A stretch of DNA of 23,989 nucleotides from VAZQ01 sp036522235. Lineage in GTDB: Bacteria; Pseudomonadota; Alphaproteobacteria; Rhizobiales; Xanthobacteraceae. Made by a program: the position numbers and the translations under genes. The DNA lies in NCBI GenBank assembly GCA_036522235.1, contig DATDGG010000529.1:1-23989 (forward strand), written 5' to 3'. The notes under the pieces are model-generated. The model was not told the origin of the DNA, made no database searches, and was given only the letters and a program-made list of their open reading frames with translations. Below, piece by piece: positions 8,484 to 15,987 of this stretch (position 1 is its first letter; each line of letters opens with the position of its first letter).

Positions 8484-9887
8484 TCAAGGCTCCGGGCCGG
8501 AAGCCTTGAGCCGGGTCGCCTCCTTGAGATCGGCCTCGGCCCGCGTGTTGTCGCCCTTGGCCCGGTAGGCGAGGCCCCGCTTGTCGAAGGCGCTGGAAAA
8601 TTTGGGGTTGAGCTTGATGGCCACATTGAAGTCGGCGATGGCATGGTCGTTGTCGCTCTTGGCGGCGAAGGCGATGCCGCGCTCGTAATAGGCCCCGAAA
8701 TATTTGGGCTCGATCTTGACCGCCTCGTTATAGTCGGCAATGGCGCGATCGTTGTCGCCCTTGGCGGCGAAGGCCATGCCCCGGTTGGTGTAGATGAAAT
8801 AGCGCTTGGGATCGAGCCTGATGGCCTCGTTGTAGTCCGTGATTGCGCGGTCCTTGTCGCCCTTGGAGAAGTAGGCCATGCCGCGAACGTTGTAGCCGGC
8901 GGCGAGCTTGGGATCGAGGGTGAGCGCCTGGTTGGAGTCGGCCATGGCGCGGTCGAAGTCTCCCTTGGCGCGGTAGACGAGGCCGCGATCGGCGTAGGCG
9001 CGCGCATATCTGGGATCGAGCCTGATCGCCTCGTTGTACGCGACGATGGCGCGATCGAAATCGCCTTTGCCGCCATAGGCGTCGCCGCGGCCCGCAAGAG
9101 CGGGAGCATATCTGGCGTCGAGCCGCGCCGCCTCGCCGCCTTCCGCGGCGCCCTCGCCGCCCAGCATGCGCTCGATATTCTCGCCGCCGGCGATTTGCGG
9201 GTTGGACGGCTCGAAGTGGTTTTGCGTTTCGCGCTTGCGGACGGCGGCGCTGGCCAGGGCAAATGCCTCGCGCAGATTGGCGGTACGCCGCAGCGCGGTG
9301 TTGAAAAAGGCGTCGCCGAAATAGGTCCAGGCGTTACCGTTGCGGCAGCCGAACGAGGGATGATCCGCATCCGCCGCCGTGATGACCAGCGTGTCGGGAT
9401 CGGCGAGCGGCGGAATGAAGACCCCCGAATAGCACGCCGAGACGATCACGATGCGGTGGCGCACATGCGTCGCGTCCAGCATGGTGAAGAGATCGAGTGG
9501 CGACAGGATTTCCTGGCGGCTCGGGGTCTTCACCGCAATTCCGGCGCGGGAGCCGTGCGAGGTGAGGACGAGAAGCAGGATATCATGGTCGACGTCCATG
9601 GCCTTGGCGGCTGACTGCAAGGTTGCGGCGAGCGTCTCAGAGGTCGCCTCCTCGCGGCTTTTACTGTTGGAGCGCACGATGACGGGGTTACCGCCGAACC
9701 GGCTTGCCACGATCTGCGCCGCACCCTTGGCCTCGCTCTCGAACACGTTTTGATCGCCGAACAGCCCGAACGCCACGACCTGGACCACAGGCTTCGGTTC
9801 GGCACCCAGCGCATAGGATGCCGGCGCAACGGCGAACAGCAGAGCAAGCAACCACGCCGTTCTGGCATTACGGATTGCGGCGATCAT
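8484..9887 (-). CDS. Exported C13-family (legumain-like) peptidase with six TPR repeats
   Basis: A 467-aa protein. I start it at the ATG at 9887 because GGAG lies about six bases upstream and the next residues form a signal peptide (hydrophobic core 11-22, likely cleavage after LGA at about 29). The frame is open to 10052 but the extra part is not protein-like. Residues 34-245 match bacterial peptidase C13 domains: ILLLVLTSHGSRAG with catalytic-type His111, HRIVIVSACYSGVFIPPL with Cys152, then TLVITAADADHPSFGCRN, WTYFGDAFF and SNPQI. Both dyad residues are present, so activity is plausible. Residues 262-464 are six 34-residue TPR units with the usual A-x-x-x-RG / KGD-x-DRAIADYNEAI / LDPK pattern. 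The signal peptide places the protein in the periplasm, where the TPRs would recruit a partner or substrate. It is divergent from the molybdenum-hydroxylase operon. Confidence 0.88.
   Translation of the reverse strand: MIAAIRNARTAWLLALLFAVAPASYALGAEPKPVVQVVAFGLFGDQNVFESEAKGAAQIVASRFGGNPVIVRSNSKSREEATSETLAATLQSAAKAMDVDHDILLLVLTSHGSRAGIAVKTPSRQEILSPLDLFTMLDATHVRHRIVIVSACYSGVFIPPLADPDTLVITAADADHPSFGCRNGNAWTYFGDAFFNTALRRTANLREAFALASAAVRKRETQNHFEPSNPQIAGGENIERMLGGEGAAEGGEAARLDARYAPALAGRGDAYGGKGDFDRAIVAYNEAIRLDPRYARAYADRGLVYRAKGDFDRAMADSNQALTLDPKLAAGYNVRGMAYFSKGDKDRAITDYNEAIRLDPKRYFIYTNRGMAFAAKGDNDRAIADYNEAVKIEPKYFGAYYERGIAFAAKSDNDHAIADFNVAIKLNPKFSSAFDKRGLAYRAKGDNTRAEADLKEATRLKASGPEP
8496..9104 (-). 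repeat. Six ~102-bp tandem units encoding TPR motifs
   Basis: Six imperfect 102-bp units encode successive 34-residue TPRs. The DNA-level similarity is high in the segment coding for KGD-x-DRAI-x-DYNEAI, suggesting expansion by internal duplication. No unit is interrupted by a stop or frameshift. Confidence 0.85.
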
Positions 9888-9962
9888 GGCAGCTCCGCTT
9901 ATCGGGCAGGTGGAGGCGATGTTCGGTATTTTAATGCATCGGCAGCCGGCAAGGTAAGACCT

Positions 9963-10014
9963 AAGGGTTCCGGCGCCCTGCCCGCGAACCCTTGACGCCC
10001 GAACCCTTGACGCC
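9963..10014. repeat. 15-bp direct repeat with upstream inverted copy
   Basis: CGAACCCTTGACGCC occurs twice in tandem (9985-9999 and 10000-10014). Its core GAACCCTT is also present in inverted form as AAGGGTTC at 9963-9970. The inverted copy can pair with either direct copy, giving two alternative eight-pair hairpins. It lies about 100 bp upstream of the peptidase-TPR start and 300 bp upstream of the operon start. Confidence 0.7.
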
Positions 10015-10248
10015 TGTGGCTCAGGCGCAGATAGTTTGCAAGCGAGCGGCAAGCAATATGCGAGACTGACGGTACCGCTCAGGAGGAAACTTTTCCGGGC
10101 GAGCCTGGGTGGCGAGCGGGATCAAATCGCTGGATTTGCCGGCGGCCGCCTCACTCACTGCATACCGCCTAAATTGAGGACCTCGGTATCTTGATTGGCT
10201 CCGGCGCAGGGCGCTGCGACCGCGAGCTCTGGCGACGGGTGCGCTGAG

Positions 10249-10274
10249 AGCTGATGCGCTCGAAGCTGATGCGC
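10249..10274. repeat. 11-bp direct repeat, period 15
   Basis: AGCTGATGCGC occurs at 10249-10259 and again at 10264-10274. It immediately precedes the duplicated ribosome-binding segment of the operon's first gene. Confidence 0.7.
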
Positions 10275-10285
10275 GCCTGCCCCTG

Positions 10286-10315
10286 GAGGGGAATCGCACA
10301 CAGAGGGGAATCGCA
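10286..10315 (+). promoter_or_regulatory. Duplicated ribosome-binding segment before the [2Fe-2S] subunit gene
   Basis: GAGGGGAATCGCA occurs at 10286-10298 and 10303-10315 (period 17). The second copy places GAGGGG about seven bases before the ATG at 10317 and so decides that start. The first copy is a second, upstream Shine-Dalgarno-like site with no start codon at proper spacing. The duplication could act as a standby ribosome site or be a neutral slippage product. Confidence 0.6.
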
Positions 10316-10316
10316 T

Positions 10317-10952
10317 ATGGCGAAATTCACCCGCAGGAACTTCATCAAAGCGAGCGTGGCGACCGGCATCGCGGCGGGCGCGGTGGCGGCGCCGGCGGTC
10401 GTGTCGCCGTTCCGCCGCAGCGTGCTCGCGACCGGCGCGGCCTCGGCGCCGCCGCTGCCGCAAGCCATTTCCAGCCTGTCGTCCACCTTCAATCTCAACG
10501 GCACGCCGCATACCGTCGAGCACGAGGTGCGCACCACGCTCTGGGAGGTGATTTCCGAGAAGATCGGGCTCACCGGCACGGTGCGCAGCTGCAACCGCGC
10601 CACCTGCGGGGTCTGCACCGTGGTGATCGACGGCACGCCACATTATTCCTGCCACATGCTGGCCCATGAGGCGGCCGAGAAGCCGATCCTGACCGTAGAA
10701 GGGCTCGGCGATGGGGCAAACCTCGATCCGATCCAGGAAATCGGCATCCGCAACATGGCGGCCGATTGCGGCTATTGCACTGCCGGCTGGCTGACGGTCG
10801 CCAAGACGTTCCTCGCCAAGAATCCCAACCCGACCGAAGACGAGATCAAGGACGTGCTGGCCGGCCATCTCTGCCGCTGCTCGGCCTATGCGGGCATCAT
10901 CCAGACCGTGAAGGATACCGCAGCCTATATGCGCGGGGAGGCCACGCTATGA
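10317..10952 (+). CDS. Tat-exported [2Fe-2S] subunit of a xanthine-oxidase-family molybdenum hydroxylase
   Basis: A 211-aa electron-transfer subunit. The N-terminus is a twin-arginine signal (TRRNFIKASVATG, residues 5-17, then an Ala/Val/Gly core), which marks export of a folded complex to the periplasm. The plant-ferredoxin-type cluster uses Cys92, Cys97, Cys100 and Cys112 (CNRATCGVC then a distal Cys). The second, helical cluster uses Cys151, Cys154, Cys186 and Cys188 (CGYCTAGW and CRCSAY). All eight cysteines are intact. Small subunits of cytoplasmic members lack a leader; the E. coli PaoABC aldehyde oxidase is a known case where this subunit carries the Tat signal. Its TGA overlaps the next gene's ATG (ATGA), so it is coupled to the molybdopterin subunit. 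The start at 10317 is fixed by GAGGGG upstream. Confidence 0.95.
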   Translation: MAKFTRRNFIKASVATGIAAGAVAAPAVVSPFRRSVLATGAASAPPLPQAISSLSSTFNLNGTPHTVEHEVRTTLWEVISEKIGLTGTVRSCNRATCGVCTVVIDGTPHYSCHMLAHEAAEKPILTVEGLGDGANLDPIQEIGIRNMAADCGYCTAGWLTVAKTFLAKNPNPTEDEIKDVLAGHLCRCSAYAGIIQTVKDTAAYMRGEATL

Positions 10953-13444
10953 GCACCAAGATCGAGCCCTCGCTCGGCGACGCCAAGATCATCACGCTGC
11001 CGATGGTGCGCAATTTCTCGACCGGCGGCGGCTACGGACCGGAAGACACGATCACCGAAGGCGACCACAAGATCGTCACCCGGAAATGGCAGGGCCATCC
11101 GCCGGTCGATCTCGCCATCATCGGTAAGCCGCAGGCGCCGCTACGCGAGGTGGTCGAGCCGCGCTACCGCGGCACCGCCGAGTTCGCGACCCGCGTCCGC
11201 CTGCCTGGCATGCTCTATATCAAGTTCCTGCGCAGCCCCTATCCGCGCGCGGCCATCCGCAATCTCGATACCGCGAAGGCCGAGAAAATGCCGGGCGTGC
11301 ACCACATCCTCACCTACCGCAACGCCCCCAAGACCAATCCGCTGCAGATCGAGCTGATGCTGCAAGGCGAGATCGTGGCGTTGGTGGCGGCGGAGACCGA
11401 GGACCAGGCCGAGGATGCGGTCGAGGCCATCGTGGTGGATTACCTCGATCTGCCGTCGGTGCCCAATCTCGACATCGCCGAATCCGAGGACGCGCCGGAT
11501 ATCCGCGAAGGCAAGGGCAATCTCCTGCAGATGCCGGCCAACAATCCCAACCATCAGGCGGGCGCCAGCGCACGCTGGCACCACGGCGACGTCAACAAGG
11601 GTTTTGCCGAATCCGCGATCGTGCGCGAGTTCTCCTACCATTTCGGCGGCAGCCGCATCGTCCCGATGCAGCCCTTCAGCGGTGTCGCCATGTGGGAGGG
11701 CGACAAGCTCACCTTCTGGGGCCACGGGCAGGACATCTATCCGTCGCGCGAATTCCTCGCCGGCTGGCTCGGCATCGACAAGGACAACATCCACTTCATC
11801 AACAAATGGAACGGCGGCACGTTCGGGGGCTTCGGGGTGCGCACCGCGCCATTCTGGGGGCTGGTGGCGCATATCTCCAAGGTGACCGGACGGCCCATCA
11901 AGGCGATGCTCACCAAGGCCGAGGAACTCTACCACATCCTGCACAAGCCCGAGACCTTGTCCAAGTTCAAGGTGGGCCTCACGCAGGACGGCAAGATCCA
12001 CGCGCTGCGCTACGAGCTGCACCTGATCGCGGGTTTCACCGACAGCCTGCCGCCGCACGTGGCCGCCGAGGTCTCGAAAAACCAGCTCGAGCTCTACACC
12101 GCCCGCACCCCGCATTGGGAGCAGGTCTCCTACGCCTACAAGAGCAACACGCCCATGATCGGCTGCAACCGCAGCTGCACCCAGCAGGAAGTGAAATGGG
12201 CGTTCGAGAATCTCGCCGATGAGCTCGCCGAGCTTGCCGGCCTCGACCCGGTCCAGTTCCGGCTCCTCAATGTGGCGCAGCCCGGCGACCGGCTCGACCC
12301 GGCGACCGACTGGCACACCGAGATGAAGAAGCCGGAAACCGAGAGCGGCGCCTTGACCTATGATTGCTTCGCCTCGGTCGAAGTTTTGGAGGAAGGCGCC
12401 AAGGCGTTCGGCTGGGATAAGCGCAATCCCAAGCCGGGCAGCATGCCGGGCCGCTTCAAGCGCGGCATGGGGGTCGGGATATCGCAGCATCATCCGGGCT
12501 CGCTGTCCTATCACGAAGACGAGCCCGCCTTTAAGACCGAGCGCGGCATTCTCTGGAGCGCCGACGTGGAGATGGACCCGACCGGGCGGGTGATCCTGCG
12601 CAGCGCGCTGCCCGACAGCGGCACCAATCACGACACCGGCATGGCGATCCTGATCGCCGAAATGCTGGGTATCAGCGCGATCGACAATATCAAGCTGATG
12701 TGGGGCGATTCGGACACCGCGCCCAAGACCGATCAATGGGCGGCCGGCCGCACCTGCACGGTGCAAGGCGGCGCTGCGCTGGTCGCGGCGAAGAAGCTCA
12801 AGGCCGAGTTGCTCAAGCGCGCGGCCGCGAAGATCGGCGTCGACACCGCCCTGCTCGCGCTCAAGGACAGCGTCATCACCGTCAAGGGCGATCCGCCCTG
12901 GACGATCACCGCGGCCGAAGTCCTCGGCGGCGCCTCGCTGCGCATGCATGGCGAGGTGATGCAGGTGCAAGGCCGCTCGCTCGCCAAGGGCGTCGGCGCC
13001 TGCTTCGTCGAGGTGGAGGTCGATACCTGGACCGGGCAATTCAGGATCACCCGCGTGGTCTACGCCCACGACACCGGCAAGGTGATCAATCCGTTCGTGG
13101 CGGTCAGCGACATGGAGGGCTCGTTCATGCAGAGCTTCCAGGTCGCCACCAATTCGATCCCCTACGACAAGGAATTCCCGGGGCAGATGCACAACAGCAT
13201 CGCCTTCCTGTCGTTCCCGATCCCGACCATCATGGAATTCCCCGAAGAGATCACCCAGGTCTTCATCGAGAGCCTCGAGCCGCGCTGGTTCTACGGCTAC
13301 AAGGGCTTCAGCGAGACCAGCATCGGCTCGGTCCCCGGAGCCATCGGCAACGCCATCTACAACGCGACCGGGGTGCGGGTGAGCCATCCCATCAGCGCCG
13401 AGCGGATCCTGATGGCGCTGAAAAAACGCCGCGAGGTGGTGTGA
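10949..13444 (+). CDS. Molybdopterin-binding catalytic subunit, xanthine-oxidase family
   Basis: An 831-aa subunit that would hydroxylate or dehydrogenate an organic substrate at a Mo-cytosine or Mo-pterin centre. Family marks are the N-terminal RYRGTAEFATRVRLPGMLYIKFLRSPYPRA hammerhead region (about 73-102, quoted in part), GQDIYPSREFLAGWLG then GGTFGGFG (289-296), a Mo-domain segment NLADELAELAGLDPVQFRLLN, and a C-terminal KGFSETSIGSVPGAIGNAI. Glu789 in that last segment matches the catalytic base of the family. The usual Arg-Pro-Gly motif is replaced by IGCNRSCTQQE (404-414), so the active-site loop is divergent and the substrate cannot be inferred. It lacks its own signal peptide and should be carried out by the Tat leader on the [2Fe-2S] subunit. 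About 50 extra N-terminal residues precede the conserved region. Confidence 0.93.
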   Translation: MSTKIEPSLGDAKIITLPMVRNFSTGGGYGPEDTITEGDHKIVTRKWQGHPPVDLAIIGKPQAPLREVVEPRYRGTAEFATRVRLPGMLYIKFLRSPYPRAAIRNLDTAKAEKMPGVHHILTYRNAPKTNPLQIELMLQGEIVALVAAETEDQAEDAVEAIVVDYLDLPSVPNLDIAESEDAPDIREGKGNLLQMPANNPNHQAGASARWHHGDVNKGFAESAIVREFSYHFGGSRIVPMQPFSGVAMWEGDKLTFWGHGQDIYPSREFLAGWLGIDKDNIHFINKWNGGTFGGFGVRTAPFWGLVAHISKVTGRPIKAMLTKAEELYHILHKPETLSKFKVGLTQDGKIHALRYELHLIAGFTDSLPPHVAAEVSKNQLELYTARTPHWEQVSYAYKSNTPMIGCNRSCTQQEVKWAFENLADELAELAGLDPVQFRLLNVAQPGDRLDPATDWHTEMKKPETESGALTYDCFASVEVLEEGAKAFGWDKRNPKPGSMPGRFKRGMGVGISQHHPGSLSYHEDEPAFKTERGILWSADVEMDPTGRVILRSALPDSGTNHDTGMAILIAEMLGISAIDNIKLMWGDSDTAPKTDQWAAGRTCTVQGGAALVAAKKLKAELLKRAAAKIGVDTALLALKDSVITVKGDPPWTITAAEVLGGASLRMHGEVMQVQGRSLAKGVGACFVEVEVDTWTGQFRITRVVYAHDTGKVINPFVAVSDMEGSFMQSFQVATNSIPYDKEFPGQMHNSIAFLSFPIPTIMEFPEEITQVFIESLEPRWFYGYKGFSETSIGSVPGAIGNAIYNATGVRVSHPISAERILMALKKRREVV

Positions 13445-14433
13445 TGAAACCCGTCACGCTTTACAAGCCGGCGAGCATCGCCGAGGCAACGCAGATACTC
13501 GCCTATCACGGGCCCGAAGCCGCCATCTATGCAGGCGGCACCGACCTTCTGGTCCGGCTCAAGAATCGGCTCAACGCGGCGCCGAAATACATCGTCGACA
13601 TCAAGCAGATCGGCGAGCTCAAATTCATCCGCGAGACCCCCGACGGCGGGCTTGCGATCGGGGCCACCACCACGATCGCCGAGGTCGAGCAATCAGAGCT
13701 GGTCCAGCGCAAATATCCGCTGCTCACCGAGACCTTCAAGCGGATTTCCTCGCCGGAATTACGCAACCAGTCGACCATCGCGGGCGACATCATGCAGGAA
13801 GTCTGGTGCCAGTATCTGCGCGGCAACTATCCATGCTGGCGCAACGGCGGCTATCTTTGCTATGGCGCTATCGGCGACAACAGCTACTACCACAGCGTGA
13901 TGGGCGGGCGCTTATGCTTTGCGGTCTATCACGGCGATGCCGCCATCGGGCTCGAGGCGCTCGATGCCGGCGTCAAGGTCGCGGCCCCATCGGGCCTGCG
14001 CGAAATGTCGCTCGAAGCGCTCATTCCAGGCGATGTGATGGTAGACGGCCGCGTGCAGTCGCATGTGCTGCATTCGGACGAAATCCTCACCGAGGTCGTC
14101 ATTCCCCCGCCGCGCAGCGGATCGGTCGGGACCTTCCAGAAAATCCGCCCGCGCGGCGTCTGGGACTTCGCCATGGCGTCGGTGGCGCTGAACCTGCACC
14201 TCACCGGCGACACGATCGACGACGCACGGGTGATCTTCGGCGGCATCGCGGTCAGTCCACATCGGGAGCATGCGGTCGAAGCCTATCTCAAGGGCAAGCG
14301 GCTCGACGGCGAGCTGGCCCAGCAGGCAGCGGCGCGCGCGCTGGCGAATGCGGCGCCGCTCAAATACAACGAGCACAAAGTCGAGACCGCGCGCGGCGCG
14401 CTGGCGTCGGGCCTCGCGGCGCTGGCGGCGTGA
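13444..14433 (+). CDS. FAD-binding subunit with four-cysteine insertion (CoxM/PaoB/HcrB-like)
   Basis: A 329-aa flavoprotein subunit that would take electrons from the [2Fe-2S] subunit. It starts one base inside the preceding stop (TGATG). The FAD-binding loop is AGGTDLLVRLK (30-40), and the second is in the region SSPELRNQSTIAGDI (102-116). Directly after it an insertion carries Cys122, Cys131, Cys139 and Cys158 (WCQYLRGNYPC, GGYLCYGAIGD, GGRLCFAVYHGD). PaoB and the beta subunit of 4-hydroxybenzoyl-CoA reductase hold a [4Fe-4S] cluster in an insertion at the same place, so the same is expected here by inference. The C-terminal domain (GTFQKIRPRGVWDFAMASVAL) matches CO-dehydrogenase-type flavoproteins. 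The overall length is as usual for PaoB-like subunits. It has no leader and is probably exported with the complex. Confidence 0.92.
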   Translation: MKPVTLYKPASIAEATQILAYHGPEAAIYAGGTDLLVRLKNRLNAAPKYIVDIKQIGELKFIRETPDGGLAIGATTTIAEVEQSELVQRKYPLLTETFKRISSPELRNQSTIAGDIMQEVWCQYLRGNYPCWRNGGYLCYGAIGDNSYYHSVMGGRLCFAVYHGDAAIGLEALDAGVKVAAPSGLREMSLEALIPGDVMVDGRVQSHVLHSDEILTEVVIPPPRSGSVGTFQKIRPRGVWDFAMASVALNLHLTGDTIDDARVIFGGIAVSPHREHAVEAYLKGKRLDGELAQQAAARALANAAPLKYNEHKVETARGALASGLAALAA

Positions 14434-15296
14434 GCGACTTGTCCGCGTCGGCAGAGAGTGGCGCAGCAATCGGCCCAAACGCCGAGGCCAAGACCTATCC
14501 GGTCCTGAGCGGGGCCTTTCTGATCGCTCTCGCGGCCGTGCTGGTGCTGGTGACCTGGGCGGCCGGAACCGAAAACTATCCTTACATCCACCAGCGCGTC
14601 GTCTACCGCTTTCCGCTCGCCACCCTCGACCGCGTCTATCTGGTCGCGCTCGCCGTCCTGGCGCTGCACTACGCGGCCTATGTGGCGCACTATCTCACGG
14701 TGGGCGCGCGGCAGCAGGCGGGACCAACCCCGCCGCTCGCCTTCAGCCCGATCAAGTTCGTCATCACCTGGTTCCTGCTGATCGGGCTTGCGGGCGCCTA
14801 TGCGGTCGGCGCCTCCATCGCGACGCCGGCGCTGTTCGACACCGCCTTCGGGCCGGCGCGGGACACGGCCTTCGTACGAGTGTGGAACCACACCTATTTC
14901 GGCTTTGTCCTGCTGGCGTCGCTGCTCGCCGGCGTCATCTATCTCAGCGTAACGAACGCGCGCCGCCGCGGGATCGTGGGGATGTTGCATTGGCTCCGCG
15001 AGCTTCTGTCGCTGCGGTCCGGCCATCGCTTCCTGGGCGCCTTGAACTGGATCCTCTTGCTGGCGCTCATCTCCAATTTCGCTACCGGCTTCTTCATTCT
15101 CGGCTCGGCGCCGCTCCTCGCCTTCCCGCGCCTGCCGCTGCATGCCTACGCGCAAGAGAACTGGGCGCGCCTTGCCCACGACGTCGGCACCGCCTTCATC
15201 GTCGCGTCGTTCTCGGGCCAGATCTATCTGCGTCTCATCCCGGGCAACCAATGGATGCTCAAGACCATGTTCGCCGGTTATGAGGCGGAGGCCTGA
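14430..15296 (+). CDS. Cytochrome b-type membrane subunit, formate-dehydrogenase-gamma/b561-like
   Basis: A 288-aa membrane protein. Its GTG start (14430) overlaps the FAD-subunit stop in a GTGA motif, so the genes are coupled. About five or six membrane helices are visible (27-45, 67-90, 109-128, 155-173, 204-225 and 250-268). Histidines placed within or at the ends of helices are His80 and His87 (LHYAAYVAHYLTVG), His154 (WNHTYFGFVLLASLLAG) and His250 (LAHDVGTAFIVASFSGQIYL); these could ligate b hemes. The C-terminal pattern, a histidine-bearing helix followed by IYLRLIPGNQWMLKTMFAGY, resembles FdnI/FdoI-like gamma subunits. In this operon it would anchor the periplasmic molybdenum hydroxylase and move its electrons to quinone. 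The heme role is inference. Confidence 0.8.
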   Translation: MSDLSASAESGAAIGPNAEAKTYPVLSGAFLIALAAVLVLVTWAAGTENYPYIHQRVVYRFPLATLDRVYLVALAVLALHYAAYVAHYLTVGARQQAGPTPPLAFSPIKFVITWFLLIGLAGAYAVGASIATPALFDTAFGPARDTAFVRVWNHTYFGFVLLASLLAGVIYLSVTNARRRGIVGMLHWLRELLSLRSGHRFLGALNWILLLALISNFATGFFILGSAPLLAFPRLPLHAYAQENWARLAHDVGTAFIVASFSGQIYLRLIPGNQWMLKTMFAGYEAEA

Positions 15297-15300
15297 TCCC

Positions 15301-15987
15301 GTGGATTCCATCAAGGCGGTCCTGTTCGAGCCGGTCGGATGCCTGGCGGAATTTTCCGCGGAGGAATTTACGCGCGCCGCCACGGAGCTCTTCGGAGTGA
15401 GCGAGGAGACCGCGGGCGGCAGCCAGGCCTATTGGCGGCTCATCGGCCTCATGAACCGTCAGCCGGTCGCGGCCGAAACGCTGGTGCGATTGCAGGCCTT
15501 CGAGCTGCGCGCCGCGGAGCAGGCGGAGCTTTACGAGGACGTGCATGCCGCGCTGGCGGAGCTCAACGCGCTCGGCGTCGCGGCGCATCTCGCCTCTTCG
15601 CTGTCGCGGGCGGCGGTTGCGCGATTTCTCGCGCGCCATTCGCTGTCCGACGCATTCGCGGGCGTGGTCACGCGCGATGAAGCCCACGGCCTCATGGCGA
15701 GCGTGCTGCGCGCCACTGTCGAACGCGCCGGGGTCGCACCGCCGCAGATCATGGCCCTGGCGGATACCGCAGAGGCGCTCGAGCTGATCAAGCAGCAAGG
15801 CCTCAACGCCATGCTGATGATCAACGATTACGACGAAGGCCGTGCCCTGGCGGAACGCCACCCCGCCGGCGGCATCGTCTCGCTCGCCGAATTGCCGGAT
15901 GCGCTACGCCTCATCGCGCAGCGCTCCGGCCTGCACACCACTGCGCGGGCGCCGCGCGCGCCGTTCGAGCTGTTCGATCCGACTTGA
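15301..15987 (+). CDS. HAD-fold protein with degenerate catalytic motif
   Basis: A 228-aa protein starting at GTG 15301, four bases after the cytochrome gene stop. The haloacid-dehalogenase fold is recognisable: motif I region AVLFEPVGCL (about 6-15), a helical cap domain (residues 18-80), motif II-like HLASSLSRAAVARFL, and motif IV-like MALADTAEALELIKQQGLNAML. In active members motif I reads D-x-D-G-T; here the same columns read E-P-V-G-C (Glu10, Val12, Cys14), so both the nucleophile and the acid/base aspartate are lost. A motif III lysine is also not obvious (TRDEAHGLM). It is probably not a phosphatase. Its place as last gene of the molybdenum-hydroxylase operon suggests a chaperone-like or regulatory role, which is inference. 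Confidence 0.75.
   Translation: MDSIKAVLFEPVGCLAEFSAEEFTRAATELFGVSEETAGGSQAYWRLIGLMNRQPVAAETLVRLQAFELRAAEQAELYEDVHAALAELNALGVAAHLASSLSRAAVARFLARHSLSDAFAGVVTRDEAHGLMASVLRATVERAGVAPPQIMALADTAEALELIKQQGLNAMLMINDYDEGRALAERHPAGGIVSLAELPDALRLIAQRSGLHTTARAPRAPFELFDPT

Larger units (their letters stand above)
9888..10316. other. 429-bp divergent intergenic region rich in short direct repeats
   Basis: This lies between the peptidase-TPR gene (minus) and the molybdenum-hydroxylase operon (plus), so it should contain both promoters. I could not assign a confident -35/-10 pair. It holds three separate tandem duplications (9985-10014, 10249-10274, 10286-10315). A 92-codon minus-strand frame covering 10021-10299 has Ser/Arg-rich composition and is not supported as a gene. 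Confidence 0.5.

Noticed and set aside
9888..10052. Longer N-terminus for the C13 peptidase.
   Set aside because: It would put a Ser/Arg/Cys-rich segment and the duplicated CGAACCCTTGACGCC repeat in front of a clear signal peptide that has its own GGAG site at 9887.
11141..13387. A 748-codon open frame on the minus strand, antisense to the molybdopterin subunit.
   Set aside because: It is His/Arg/Ala/Gly-rich with no recognisable domain, and it mirrors a clearly coding, high-GC3 plus-strand gene. Such antisense open frames are expected in GC-rich genomes.
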